Shown here: positions 49,993 through 57,856 of the stretch, piece after piece
Layout of the letters: the number at the start of each line of letters is the position of its first letter
Position numbering within the stretch: the stretch's first letter is position 1
Source: Embleya scabrispora DSM 41855
GTDB lineage: Bacteria; Actinomycetota; Actinomycetes; Streptomycetales; Streptomycetaceae
Direction: 5' to 3'
Assembly: GCF_000372745.1 (NCBI RefSeq)
Contig: NZ_KB889679.1
Location: 1-64,000, forward strand
Length of the DNA: 64,000 nucleotides
Position numbers and translations under genes: made by a program
Notes under the pieces: model-generated
Seen by the model: the letters and a program-made list of their open reading frames with translations, nothing else
Databases searched by the model: none
What the model was told of the DNA's origin: nothing

Positions 49993-50970
49993 TCAGCGGG
50001 TGGGCACCGCCAGCAGAAGGGCGAACCGGGCCTGCGGGTCGGTCCACCAGTGACGGACGGTGAAGCCCGCTTCGGCCAACTCGGCGAGCAGCGCCTCGCG
50101 GCGGAACTTGGTGGAGATCTCGGTGCGCAGCAGCTCACCCTCGGTGAACTCGAGGGACAGATCCACCGCCGGGATCTTGACGGTCTGGTCGACCCGGGAG
50201 CGCAGGTGCATCTCGATGCGCTCCGCCTCGGCGTTCCACAGCGCGACGTGATCGTAGGCGTCGGGGTCGAAGTCGGCGTCGAGTTCGCGGTTGAGCACGT
50301 GCAGCACGTTCTTGTTGAAGGCGGCGGTGACGCCCTGGCTGTCGTCGTAGGCGGCGACCAGGACGCCCGGATCCTTGACCAGGTCGACGCCGAGCAACAG
50401 GGTGTCGTCGGCGCTCAGCGCGCGGCGCAGGATGCGATAGAAGTCCGTGCGCTGCGCCGGGTCGAGGTTGCCGAGCGTGCTGCCCAGGAAGCTGAGCAGG
50501 CGGGGGCCCGGTTCGTCGGCCAGTGCCAGGTCGTGTTCGAAGTCGGTGACCGTGGCCGCGACCCGCAGCGCCGGGTAGTCGCGACACAGCGCCTCGCCGG
50601 CCTGGATCAGCGCCGAGTCGCTCACGTCCAGCGGTACATAGCGGTCCAGCGTGCCGGCGTCGGTGAGCGCGTCCAGGAGCAGGCGGGTCTTGCGGGAGGA
50701 GCCGGAGCCGAGCTCGATCAGGGTGTGGGCCCGGGTGGCGGCGGCGATCTCGGCGGCGCGCCGGGTGAGGATCTCCTGTTCGGCACGGGTGGGGTAGTAC
50801 TCGGGGAGGTGGGTGATCTGCTCGAACAACTCGCTGCCGCGCGCGTCGTAGAACCACTTCGGCGGCAGCGACTTGGTCGGCGCCGCCAGGCCCCGGAGCA
50901 CGTCGGCGCGCAGGGTGGTGTCGAAGTAGTCGGCGGGCAGGCGGTGATCGAGGGTGAAGCGGCTGTTCAT
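49993..50970 (-). CDS. egtD: L-histidine N-alpha-methyltransferase EgtD (internal start)
   Basis: This is the EgtD part of the fused frame, listed separately because an ATG at 50970 with AGGAACGG upstream could start a free 325-residue enzyme. EgtD trimethylates histidine to hercynine with SAM. The SAM loop is LIELGSGSSRKTRLLLDA (about 84-101), and other family motifs are LPPKWFYDARGSELFEQIT, LSFLGSTLGNLDP and the C-terminal RTEISTKFRR. The histidine-binding Tyr, Asn and Glu residues appear intact. Confidence 0.85.
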   Translation of the reverse strand: MNSRFTLDHRLPADYFDTTLRADVLRGLAAPTKSLPPKWFYDARGSELFEQITHLPEYYPTRAEQEILTRRAAEIAAATRAHTLIELGSGSSRKTRLLLDALTDAGTLDRYVPLDVSDSALIQAGEALCRDYPALRVAATVTDFEHDLALADEPGPRLLSFLGSTLGNLDPAQRTDFYRILRRALSADDTLLLGVDLVKDPGVLVAAYDDSQGVTAAFNKNVLHVLNRELDADFDPDAYDHVALWNAEAERIEMHLRSRVDQTVKIPAVDLSLEFTEGELLRTEISTKFRREALLAELAEAGFTVRHWWTDPQARFALLLAVPTR

Positions 50971-51843
50971 GGGACGCCGTTCCTGTGGGGTGGATGACGG
51001 ACGCCGTTCCTGCGAGGCGGCCGGCGGACGTGCGGCGACGGCCCGTACGGGGCGGATCGCGGCGATGCGGACACCGCTGCGGGTGGCCAGGAGAAGGGAG
51101 CGGTCGGGTACCTCGACCCACTCGCCCCAACCGCCGACCGTGTCCTCGTCGGGCTCGGAGGCGACCAGGACCCGCCCGGGGGCGGTGCGGTACCAGAGGG
51201 TGTCCCCGTATCGGGTGGCGAAGACGGTCCCGCCGTCGGTGAGCAGCAGGTTGAGCCGGGCGTCCGGGCGCACCTCGGCGATCCGCCGCACCAGCGCGGC
51301 CAGCGCACCGCCGACCGGCTCGCGCTGCCGGAGTCGGCGCGCGAGCATGGCCCACAGCAGCGCCGAGTCGCAGCGCGCCTCCAGGGCGAGCAGGTCGGCC
51401 GGATCGAGCGCGGGCCCGATCGGCAGCCGGGTCCAGTCCGGGATGGCGCCGTTGTGGCTGAACAGCCAGCGGCCGTCCCGAAACGGCGCCGCCGCGGCCT
51501 CGTCCTGGCTGGTGCCGGCGGTGGCGCTGCGCACCGCGGCCAGGAACGCGCCGCTGCGCACGGTGCGGGCCAGGTCGGGCAGGTTCGGGTCGGCCCAGAT
51601 CGGCAACGCCCGCCGGTAGCGGGCGGGTTCGACGTCCACGACGGCGCCGGCCCCGGCCTCGTCCGACGGCGCCGATGCGGCCGGCCCGCCCGGATACCAG
51701 CCGAAGCCGAAGCCGTCCACGTTGACCGTCCCGTACCGCTGCCGACGCGGCGCCCAGGACTGCTCGTACAGGCCGTGCGCCGGGTCGACCAGGACCTCGG
51801 CGAGGGTGATCTCCGGTCCCAGATAGGCCAGATGACGACACAT
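49993..51843 (-). CDS. EgtC-EgtD fused open frame (amidohydrolase plus histidine methyltransferase)
   Basis: From the ATG at 51843 one frame of 616 residues runs through both enzymes with no stop. Residues 1-290 are EgtC, a class II glutamine-amidotransferase-type (Ntn) hydrolase removing glutamate from the sulfoxide intermediate: MCRHLAYLG with the catalytic Cys2, FGFGWYP, WLFSHNGAIPDW and EARCDSALLW. About 20 linker residues follow (AASQERRPSSTPQERRP), then EgtD (from residue 292, MNSRFTLDHRLP). The linker DNA is a 25-bp imperfect duplication of caggaacggcgtcc. EgtC overlaps the egtB stop (TGATG). Either a true bifunctional protein is made, or EgtD is also started internally. Confidence 0.85.
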   Translation of the reverse strand: MCRHLAYLGPEITLAEVLVDPAHGLYEQSWAPRRQRYGTVNVDGFGFGWYPGGPAASAPSDEAGAGAVVDVEPARYRRALPIWADPNLPDLARTVRSGAFLAAVRSATAGTSQDEAAAAPFRDGRWLFSHNGAIPDWTRLPIGPALDPADLLALEARCDSALLWAMLARRLRQREPVGGALAALVRRIAEVRPDARLNLLLTDGGTVFATRYGDTLWYRTAPGRVLVASEPDEDTVGGWGEWVEVPDRSLLLATRSGVRIAAIRPVRAVAARPPAASQERRPSSTPQERRPMNSRFTLDHRLPADYFDTTLRADVLRGLAAPTKSLPPKWFYDARGSELFEQITHLPEYYPTRAEQEILTRRAAEIAAATRAHTLIELGSGSSRKTRLLLDALTDAGTLDRYVPLDVSDSALIQAGEALCRDYPALRVAATVTDFEHDLALADEPGPRLLSFLGSTLGNLDPAQRTDFYRILRRALSADDTLLLGVDLVKDPGVLVAAYDDSQGVTAAFNKNVLHVLNRELDADFDPDAYDHVALWNAEAERIEMHLRSRVDQTVKIPAVDLSLEFTEGELLRTEISTKFRREALLAELAEAGFTVRHWWTDPQARFALLLAVPTR

Positions 51844-53375
51844 CAGCGCGCCTCCCGGGGCGCCGCGTCGCGGGCGGTCCGGAAGCCGGCGAAGATCTGC
51901 CGGCGAATCGGCAGGTCCCAGTTGCGGAACGTGCCTCGGGCCACCACCTCGTCCACACCGAACGCGCCACCGCGCAACACCTTGTGCCCGGGGCCGAAGA
52001 ACACCTCGGAGTACTCCCGGTACGGGAACGCCGCGAACCCGGGATAGGGCAGGAAGTCGGAGGCCGTCCACTCCCAGACGTCGCCGAGCAGTTGCCGCGC
52101 CCCACACGCCGCGGCGCCGGCCGGATAGGCGCCGGCGGACGCCGGTCGCAGGTGCCGCTGGCCGAGGTTGGCGTGTTCGGGTGTGGGCTCCGCGTCGCCC
52201 CACGGATACCGCCGCGAGCGGCCCTCGGCCGGATCGTGCCGGGCCGCCTTCTCCCACTCGGCCTCGGTCGGCAGCCGCCGTCCGGCCCAGCGGGCGTAGG
52301 CGTCGGCCTCGTACCAGCACACGTGCAGGACCGGCTCGGCCGGCGGCACCGGCTCGGTCCGGCCGAACCGCCGGCGCAGCCAGGTGTCGCCGTCCCGTCG
52401 CCAGAACAACGGGGCGGTGAGGTCTGCGTCCTGCCGGTGTCGCCAACCCTGCGGACTCCACCAACGGTCGTCCGCGTATCCGCCGTCGGCGATGAACTCC
52501 AGGTAGGCCGCGTTGGTCACCGGCACGGTGTCCAACCAGAACTCCGGTACGTCCACCATGTGCGCGGGTCGCTCGTTGTCCAGCGCCCACGGATCGGTGT
52601 CGGTACCCATCTCGAACGGCCCTGCGGCGACCAGGACTTCGCCCGGCAGCGCGCCGACCTCGGCCGCTGCGGGCGGCGCCGGCGCGTGCAACACCGTTGC
52701 CCCGGGCCGTAGTTGATGGGTGGCCAGCATGGTCTCGTCGTGCTGCTGCTCGTGCTGGGCGAGCATGCCGAACACGAAGCCCTCGGCCAGGAGCGGGTCG
52801 CCGCCGGTGCCGAGATCGACGGATTCCAGTACATGCGAGGTGTGTTCGCGAACCCGCCCGACGTACTCCCGGGCCTGTTCGGGCCCGAGCAGGGGCAGCG
52901 CGGGCCGATCGGCGCGCGGGTGCCGGAACGCGTCGTACAGCGCATCCAGGTCCGGACGCAGCGCGGGTTCACCGCCGGCCCGGCGGACCAGCCACAGTTC
53001 CTCCTGGTTGCCGATGTGCGCCAGGTCCCAGACCAGCGGCGACATCAAGGTGGAGTGTTGGGCGGTCAGTTCCTCGTCGGTCAGGCAGTCGGTGAGAGCG
53101 AGCGTCCGGCGTCGGGCCCGGGCCAGCGCGGCGCGGGCTATCGCCCGGCGGTCGGCGACCGGGGACTCGCCCCGGGTCCCGTTCGGCTGTGCGGGTCGCG
53201 CGGATCGCGCGGCCTCGGATCGTGCGGATTGCTCGGGGTTCGCGGATTGCTCGGGGTTCATGGGCGGTGCGGGTCGCTCGGGCTGTGCGGCCTGTGACGT
53301 CGCCGGCCCGGACCGCTTCGACTGCTTCGATCGCTTCGACGCCTTCGACGGCTGCGATGGCTTCAACGACTTCAT
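51843..53375 (-). CDS. egtB: Ergothioneine synthase EgtB (iron-dependent sulfoxide synthase)
   Basis: Non-heme iron enzyme of 510 residues that joins gamma-glutamylcysteine to hercynine. The DinB-like half contains LVWDLAHIGNQEELW and GMLAQHEQQHDETML, giving the three iron histidines. The C-terminal half is an FGE-sulfatase domain (ALDNERPAHMVDVPEFWLDTVPVTNAAYLEFI, LPTEAEWEKAARHD, LLGDVWEWTASDF). The first ~70 residues are an unusual low-complexity extension, partly encoded by 9-bp repeats at 53311-53373. The ATG overlaps the egtA stop (ATGA). An internal ATG at 53261 would shorten the extension but has no ribosome site. Confidence 0.94.
   Translation of the reverse strand: MKSLKPSQPSKASKRSKQSKRSGPATSQAAQPERPAPPMNPEQSANPEQSARSEAARSARPAQPNGTRGESPVADRRAIARAALARARRRTLALTDCLTDEELTAQHSTLMSPLVWDLAHIGNQEELWLVRRAGGEPALRPDLDALYDAFRHPRADRPALPLLGPEQAREYVGRVREHTSHVLESVDLGTGGDPLLAEGFVFGMLAQHEQQHDETMLATHQLRPGATVLHAPAPPAAAEVGALPGEVLVAAGPFEMGTDTDPWALDNERPAHMVDVPEFWLDTVPVTNAAYLEFIADGGYADDRWWSPQGWRHRQDADLTAPLFWRRDGDTWLRRRFGRTEPVPPAEPVLHVCWYEADAYARWAGRRLPTEAEWEKAARHDPAEGRSRRYPWGDAEPTPEHANLGQRHLRPASAGAYPAGAAACGARQLLGDVWEWTASDFLPYPGFAAFPYREYSEVFFGPGHKVLRGGAFGVDEVVARGTFRNWDLPIRRQIFAGFRTARDAAPREAR
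53311..53373. repeat. Seven tandem 9-bp units at the egtB start
   Basis: Units such as gactgcttc, gatcgcttc and gacgccttc run for 63 bp up to the egtB start codon. On the minus strand they encode the repeated tripeptide pattern of the N-terminus (SLKPSQPSKASKRSKQSKRS). The array has the same unit and total length as the one at 3269-3331. Confidence 0.8.
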
Positions 53376-54610
53376 CGACTGGTCCTTTCCAGCAGGTCGT
53401 CCGCGGGACATCGGCCCCGTTCGGCGTAGCGCCGGTTGAATTCGGCGACGGCCGCACGGAGCGGGCCGGGGGCGCCGTTGTCGGAGAGGGCGTTCTCGGT
53501 GGCGGCGAAGCATGCCCGAATCGCCTTGCCGAGCACGGGATCGGCGGGTCCGAGTCGGGCGGCCCGACTCCAGACCGAGTCGTTCGGCACCGCCGAGCCG
53601 TTCGGACACAGCGGCTCGGTCGCCTCCCAGGCCGCCTCGGCCGCGACCGGGTCGTCCAGGAGGGTGGCGGCCATCGCGGCGGGGACGACCCAGTCGTCGC
53701 CGCACTGGGCGTCGATCATCCGCAGCTCCAGCCAGCCGCGCGGGCGGACCGGCGGGAAGAGCGTGGTCAGGTGGTAGTCGAGATCCTCCAGGGTGGGTGG
53801 GCGCACGCCGGGTGCGCCGCGCATCCAGGAGCGGAAGGTCAGCCCCTCGGGTGCGGTCCAGCCGTCCGCCGAACTGCCGCGTACACACAGCAGCGGGGCG
53901 TCCAGCGCGTAGCACGCCCATGCGGCGCGCGGATCCCGACCGGCTCCCGGCGGTCGGGTGCGGCCGGGGTCCATGCGGGCCCAGACCAGTTGTCGAGTCG
54001 ACCGCCAACCGGTCGGTTCGCCTTGCCACAGCGGCGAGTTGGCGAACGCGGCGACCAGTACCGGGCCGATTCGGTGGGTCAGTTCCCACCGCGATCGGTA
54101 GCCCCGGCGGCCGTCGCCCTCCTCACCCGCGTCCAGGTTGACCTGCACGGACGCGGTGCCGCGCATCATCATCCGGCCCCATGAGCCGTCCCGGTCGAAG
54201 TACGCCTCCATCGCCCGGTAGCGGGGATGGTCCACGATCCGTGGCGGGTCCTGATACGGCTCCAGGCCGTGGCCGGCGAGCACCAGTCCGCTCGCGGCCA
54301 GCGCCTGCTCCAGGGCGGCCGTGTCGGCCCGGAGGTCCCGGGCGCATGCGGCGAGCGAGGTGGCGGGCGGTGAGCTCAGCTCGACCTGCCCACCCGGCTC
54401 GCGGGTCAACCTGCTGCCGAACGGCAGCCCCTGCGCCTTCAGCGGAGCCAGGGCCTCGTCCAGCCGCTCCGGCGCCACCACCCGGCGGGCGTCGGCGCCG
54501 TCGTGCACGATCCATTCCAACTCGATCCCCACCCGTGCGGGTGGGCCGGTCTTGAAGCACACCCCGTGCACGTGGGCCTGTGCGTCGTCCTCCTTCAGAG
54601 CGGTAGCCAT
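53372..54610 (-). CDS. egtA: Glutamate-cysteine ligase EgtA
   Basis: Ligase of 412 residues making gamma-glutamylcysteine, the sulfur donor for EgtB. The GCS2 core is seen in VGIELEWIVHDG (metal Glu), REPGGQVELSSPP, GRMMMRGTASVQVNLDAG and MIDAQCGDDWVVPAAMA. It is the first gene of the egt operon. ATG 54610 was chosen; GAAGGAGTGAGGG stands directly before it. A GGGACC-N6-GGTCCC palindrome lies 51 bp upstream. No egtE lyase gene follows in this window. Confidence 0.94.
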   Translation of the reverse strand: MATALKEDDAQAHVHGVCFKTGPPARVGIELEWIVHDGADARRVVAPERLDEALAPLKAQGLPFGSRLTREPGGQVELSSPPATSLAACARDLRADTAALEQALAASGLVLAGHGLEPYQDPPRIVDHPRYRAMEAYFDRDGSWGRMMMRGTASVQVNLDAGEEGDGRRGYRSRWELTHRIGPVLVAAFANSPLWQGEPTGWRSTRQLVWARMDPGRTRPPGAGRDPRAAWACYALDAPLLCVRGSSADGWTAPEGLTFRSWMRGAPGVRPPTLEDLDYHLTTLFPPVRPRGWLELRMIDAQCGDDWVVPAAMAATLLDDPVAAEAAWEATEPLCPNGSAVPNDSVWSRAARLGPADPVLGKAIRACFAATENALSDNGAPGPLRAAVAEFNRRYAERGRCPADDLLERTSR

Positions 54611-55205
54611 CGCCCTCACTCCTTCGGTCCATCCACGTGGTCCCGGGTTCGGTCCACTCGGGGACCCATTTTGGTCCCTCACGTCACTTTCCCGCTCTGC
54701 TGTACCCGGCGAATGGGACCGGGACACCCGTACCCCCGTGAACCCCGAACCACGCCCGGATGACGCCCGGACGGCCCCGGGGCGAGACGAACCGGTTGCC
54801 CTACGTGCCCCGGGCGAGTCCGCCGGCGACGCCCGGGCATGGGGGCGCGAGACGCTCAGCGCGCGGCGGGGGCGCTCGGGCGCGGACGGTGGGGGCCGAG
54901 GAGGGAGCGCTCGGGTACGGGTTTTTCTGGGCGCGCTGTCCACCCCGACCGGCAGGCCGACACATCCGCCGGCAGCGCCCCGATGACCGGGGTTGGCCGA
55001 CCATGGCATCGGCCTCGACGAGCACGGGCACGGCGGTCCGGTCCTGCGGCCGGTGGGCGCGTGCGTACCGCTCGACGAGGGGGCGCGAGTCGTCGGCCGG
55101 CCGCCCGGTCCGCGGGTGCGGGACCGCTTCGGCCGGCGAGTATCGGCCCGCGCGACGACGCGACCGGCGCTGGACAACGCCGTACGGGTGCCCTGTCATG
55201 GTGCG
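54611..55205. promoter_or_regulatory. Divergent region upstream of egtA
   Basis: A gap of 595 bp between egtA and the plus-strand unknown gene. The egtA promoter must lie in its first ~150 bp. The only clear element is the palindrome GGGACC-N6-GGTCCC (AAAATG centre on the egt strand) at 54661-54678. Frames crossing the rest are arginine/glycine-rich and not credible as genes. Confidence 0.5.
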
Positions 55206-55706
55206 ATGACCGCCGCGAAGCCGACACCGATCCCCATCCCGCCCATCGACCTGGACGGGTACACCGGCAGGCACGATCACGACTTCCCGCTGCACCGGGA
55301 GCGCGGATTCGCCTTCTTCGCGCCCGCGCCCGAGGGCGTCGCGGAGAATTCGGGGCACGGCCTCGAAGCGGCCAGGCGCGACAGGTTGCTCTTCGATCTC
55401 GCCTCCTGGCATCACGACGTCGCGCCGGCGTACGTTCGGGCCCGGGCGGCGGAAGCCCGCGCGCACGAGGCGCTCCGGGTCGGCGACGAGGACCCGACCG
55501 ACACGCACCGCGACGAGGCGGTGCGGGCGGTCAGGGCGTACGCGTGCGCCCGCTCCGACCTGCTCGTACTCCTCGACCGGCAGCCCATCCCGCGCGGCGG
55601 CGAGTCCCTCTACGAGCGCTACGTCCCCGAGCCGACCCGGATCGACCCGACCACCCTGACCCCCGAAACCGACCTCCGGCGCCGCGCGGGGCTGCCGCTT
55701 CCGTAG
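55206..55706 (+). CDS. Hypothetical protein
   Basis: Hydrophilic cytoplasmic protein of 166 residues that I do not recognise. The start is DLDGYTGRHDHDFPLHRERGFAFF, followed by an Ala/Arg-rich helical middle (AYVRARAAEARAHEALRVGDEDP) and a Pro/Thr-rich end (RIDPTTLTPETDLRRR). The HDHD segment could bind a metal, but no enzyme motif is clear. Codon bias is coding-like (GC-rich third positions). It lies alone between the egt and pgl operons. Confidence 0.6.
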   Translation: MTAAKPTPIPIPPIDLDGYTGRHDHDFPLHRERGFAFFAPAPEGVAENSGHGLEAARRDRLLFDLASWHHDVAPAYVRARAAEARAHEALRVGDEDPTDTHRDEAVRAVRAYACARSDLLVLLDRQPIPRGGESLYERYVPEPTRIDPTTLTPETDLRRRAGLPLP

Positions 55707-55861
55707 CGGGCCGGTCGTCCCCGCTCGCCGCTGGAAGGCTCCCTGCCTCGGGCGCGGCACGGTTTCGTCGGCATCCCGGTCCGCCTTGGTGGCCACGCTT
55801 CGCACACCCCGAGGCCCGAGGCGACCGACCCATCGCACGAGAAGGCGCCGACCCATACGAA

Positions 55862-55900
55862 AGGGCGGGACGGGAGCCCTCCGGCTCCGTCCCGCCCTTC
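55862..55900. terminator. Terminator downstream of pgl
   Basis: aagggcgggacgggagcc and ggctccgtcccgccctt pair over 17 bp with one bulge and a 4-base loop, about 30 bp after the pgl stop on the minus strand. The T-rich end on that strand is weak. It may also serve the plus-strand unknown gene. Confidence 0.85.
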
Positions 55901-55931
55901 GTGACTCCCTTACGCCCGAGAAGGCTTCGGC

Positions 55932-56687
55932 CTACTCCGGCAGCTTCGAAGCCGCCGCCCGGTCCAGCAGCCACAGCGTCGCGCCCGTGCCGTACGCCCC
56001 AGCCGCCGGCGTCTTCGTCGCGTCCGAGGACGCCCGCGCCGTCGCGACCGCGTCCGCCTTGTCCTCGCCCGCCGCGAGCAGCCACACCTCGTGGGCCGCG
56101 CGGATCGCCGGGAAGGTCAGGGTGATTCGGGTCGGCGGGGGCTTGGGGGCCTCCCGTACCGCGACCACCGTTCGGGTCGACTCCGCCGTGGCGGCGAAGC
56201 CGGGGAAGAGCGATGCCACGTGCGTGTCGGGGCCGACCCCGAACATGGCCAGCGTGAACGCCGGCACCGACGCGCCGTCCGACGCGGCGACAGCCAGCTC
56301 CGCCGCGTACCGCCGCGCCGCCGCGTCCACGTCGTCACCGTCCGGGCCGTCACTGGCCGGCATCGCGTGGACCAGTTCCGGCAGCACCGGGACCGTGTCG
56401 AGCAGCGCCTCGCGCGCCTGCGTCTCGTTGCGGTCGGGGTGGCCCGCCGGCAGGAACCGCTCGTCGCCCCACCAGATGTGCAGTCGGTCGAAGTCGATCG
56501 CGCCCAGCGTGGGCGTGAGCGACAACTCGTGCAGCAACGCGTTGCCGTTGCGGCCACCGGTCAGCACGATGTGCGCGACGTCGAATTCGGCCTGCGCGTC
56601 CGCGACCCGCTGGATCAGTCCGGTCGCGGCCGCCTTGGCCATCAGCGCCGTGTCGGCGTGCACCCGGACCGGGCCGTGAGGGCTCAC
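55932..56687 (-). CDS. pgl: 6-phosphogluconolactonase
   Basis: Enzyme of 251 residues hydrolysing 6-phosphogluconolactone in the oxidative pentose phosphate pathway. It has the DevB/NagB-type pattern: HIVLTGGRNGNALLHEL, DRLHIWWGDERFLPAGHPDRNE, FTLAMFGVGPDTHVASLFPG and RITLTFPAI. In the VGPDTHVASLFP motif Pro replaces the commoner Glu/Ala, but the active-site Asp and His remain. It overlaps the opcA stop (ATGA-type, 56684-56687). Confidence 0.94.
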   Translation of the reverse strand: MSPHGPVRVHADTALMAKAAATGLIQRVADAQAEFDVAHIVLTGGRNGNALLHELSLTPTLGAIDFDRLHIWWGDERFLPAGHPDRNETQAREALLDTVPVLPELVHAMPASDGPDGDDVDAAARRYAAELAVAASDGASVPAFTLAMFGVGPDTHVASLFPGFAATAESTRTVVAVREAPKPPPTRITLTFPAIRAAHEVWLLAAGEDKADAVATARASSDATKTPAAGAYGTGATLWLLDRAAASKLPE

Positions 56688-57856
56688 GCGCCGTCGCCCT
56701 TCTTCTTCCGAGCGGCACGCGGCGCGGCGGGCTTGGCCGCGGCTGCCTTGCCCTCGCCCTGGTCGACCGCCTTGCGGGTCGCGACCCGCTTGCCGGCGGC
56801 CGCGCCCGACGTGCGCTTGAGCGGCGGCGCCGTACCGACCTCCTTGGCCGCCCGGCGCAGCGGCGGCTCGCCCTCCTCGACCCGCTCCACGTCCTGTACC
56901 GGCGTCTGGGACACCGGCGACTCGGTGAACGAGGCCGCGGAAGGCACCCGCGCCGCCTCCAGCGCGGCCCGGGCCAGCGTCGCCGCGTACACGTCGTCCG
57001 GGTCCAACCGGCGCAGTTCCTCGGCGACCAGGTCGGACGCCTCGCGGCGCTTGAGCGCGACCACGCGGTCCGGCTGACCGGGCGAGGACAGCGACGCCAT
57101 CATCCCGTCCGGACGATCGATCACGATCTCGCCGTCCTCGGTCACCAGCGTCACCGAGGTGATCCCGGGGCCACCGGTCTCCACCCGCTCCACGTCGACC
57201 TCAAGCCGGTCGGTCAGCCACAGCGCGAGCAGTTCCGCGCTCGGGTTGCCCGCCTTCGCACCGACCTTCGCGCCCAGGATCCGGTTGTACTTCTGGTCCA
57301 GCGCCGCGGCCAGCAGGCTGCGCCACGGCGTGGTCCGGGTCCAAGCCAGGTCGGTGTCGCCCGGCGTGTACGCGCTCGCCCGCAGCCGCAGCACATCGGC
57401 CCGGCGCGGCGGCGCGGCGGCGTCGGTCACCCGGCGCGTGGCCAGCGCGCCCAGCAGGTCCTTGCTGGGCACCTCCGGCGCGCGCCCGGGCCACCACACC
57501 ACGACCGGCGCGTCCGGCAGCAGCAGCGGCAGCACGACCGACTCGGCGTGGTCGGCCAACTCGCCGTGCATGCGCAGCAGTACGGTCTCGCCCACGCCCG
57601 AGTCGCCGACCCGGACCTCGGCGTCCAGCCGCGGCGCGATCTCCGCCCCCGGACGGCCGATCACCACGAGGATCCGCGACGGATGCTCCCGGGCGGCGGT
57701 GCTCGCGGCCTTCATCGCGTCGTACTGGTTGGCCTCGTCGGTGACGATGACCAGGGTGAGCACCATGCCCAGGGTGGGGCTGCCCATCCCGCGGCGGGCC
57801 TCCACCAGTGCGGCATTGATCTTGCTCGACTTGGTGTCCGTCAGATCGATCATCAT
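56684..57856 (-). CDS. opcA: Glucose-6-phosphate dehydrogenase assembly protein OpcA
   Basis: Protein of 390 residues needed for activity or stability of Zwf in actinobacteria and cyanobacteria. The body shows ARRGMGSPTLGMVLTLVIVTDE, LPDAPVVVWWPGRAPEVPSKD and DTDLAWTRTTPWRSLLAAALD. The last ~80 residues are an unusual Lys/Ala/Pro-rich tail (KAAAAKPAAPRAARKKKGDG), histone-like in character and absent from most homologues. Two ATG codons in a row (57856, 57853) overlap the zwf stop. Confidence 0.94.
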   Translation of the reverse strand: MMIDLTDTKSSKINAALVEARRGMGSPTLGMVLTLVIVTDEANQYDAMKAASTAAREHPSRILVVIGRPGAEIAPRLDAEVRVGDSGVGETVLLRMHGELADHAESVVLPLLLPDAPVVVWWPGRAPEVPSKDLLGALATRRVTDAAAPPRRADVLRLRASAYTPGDTDLAWTRTTPWRSLLAAALDQKYNRILGAKVGAKAGNPSAELLALWLTDRLEVDVERVETGGPGITSVTLVTEDGEIVIDRPDGMMASLSSPGQPDRVVALKRREASDLVAEELRRLDPDDVYAATLARAALEAARVPSAASFTESPVSQTPVQDVERVEEGEPPLRRAAKEVGTAPPLKRTSGAAAGKRVATRKAVDQGEGKAAAAKPAAPRAARKKKGDGA

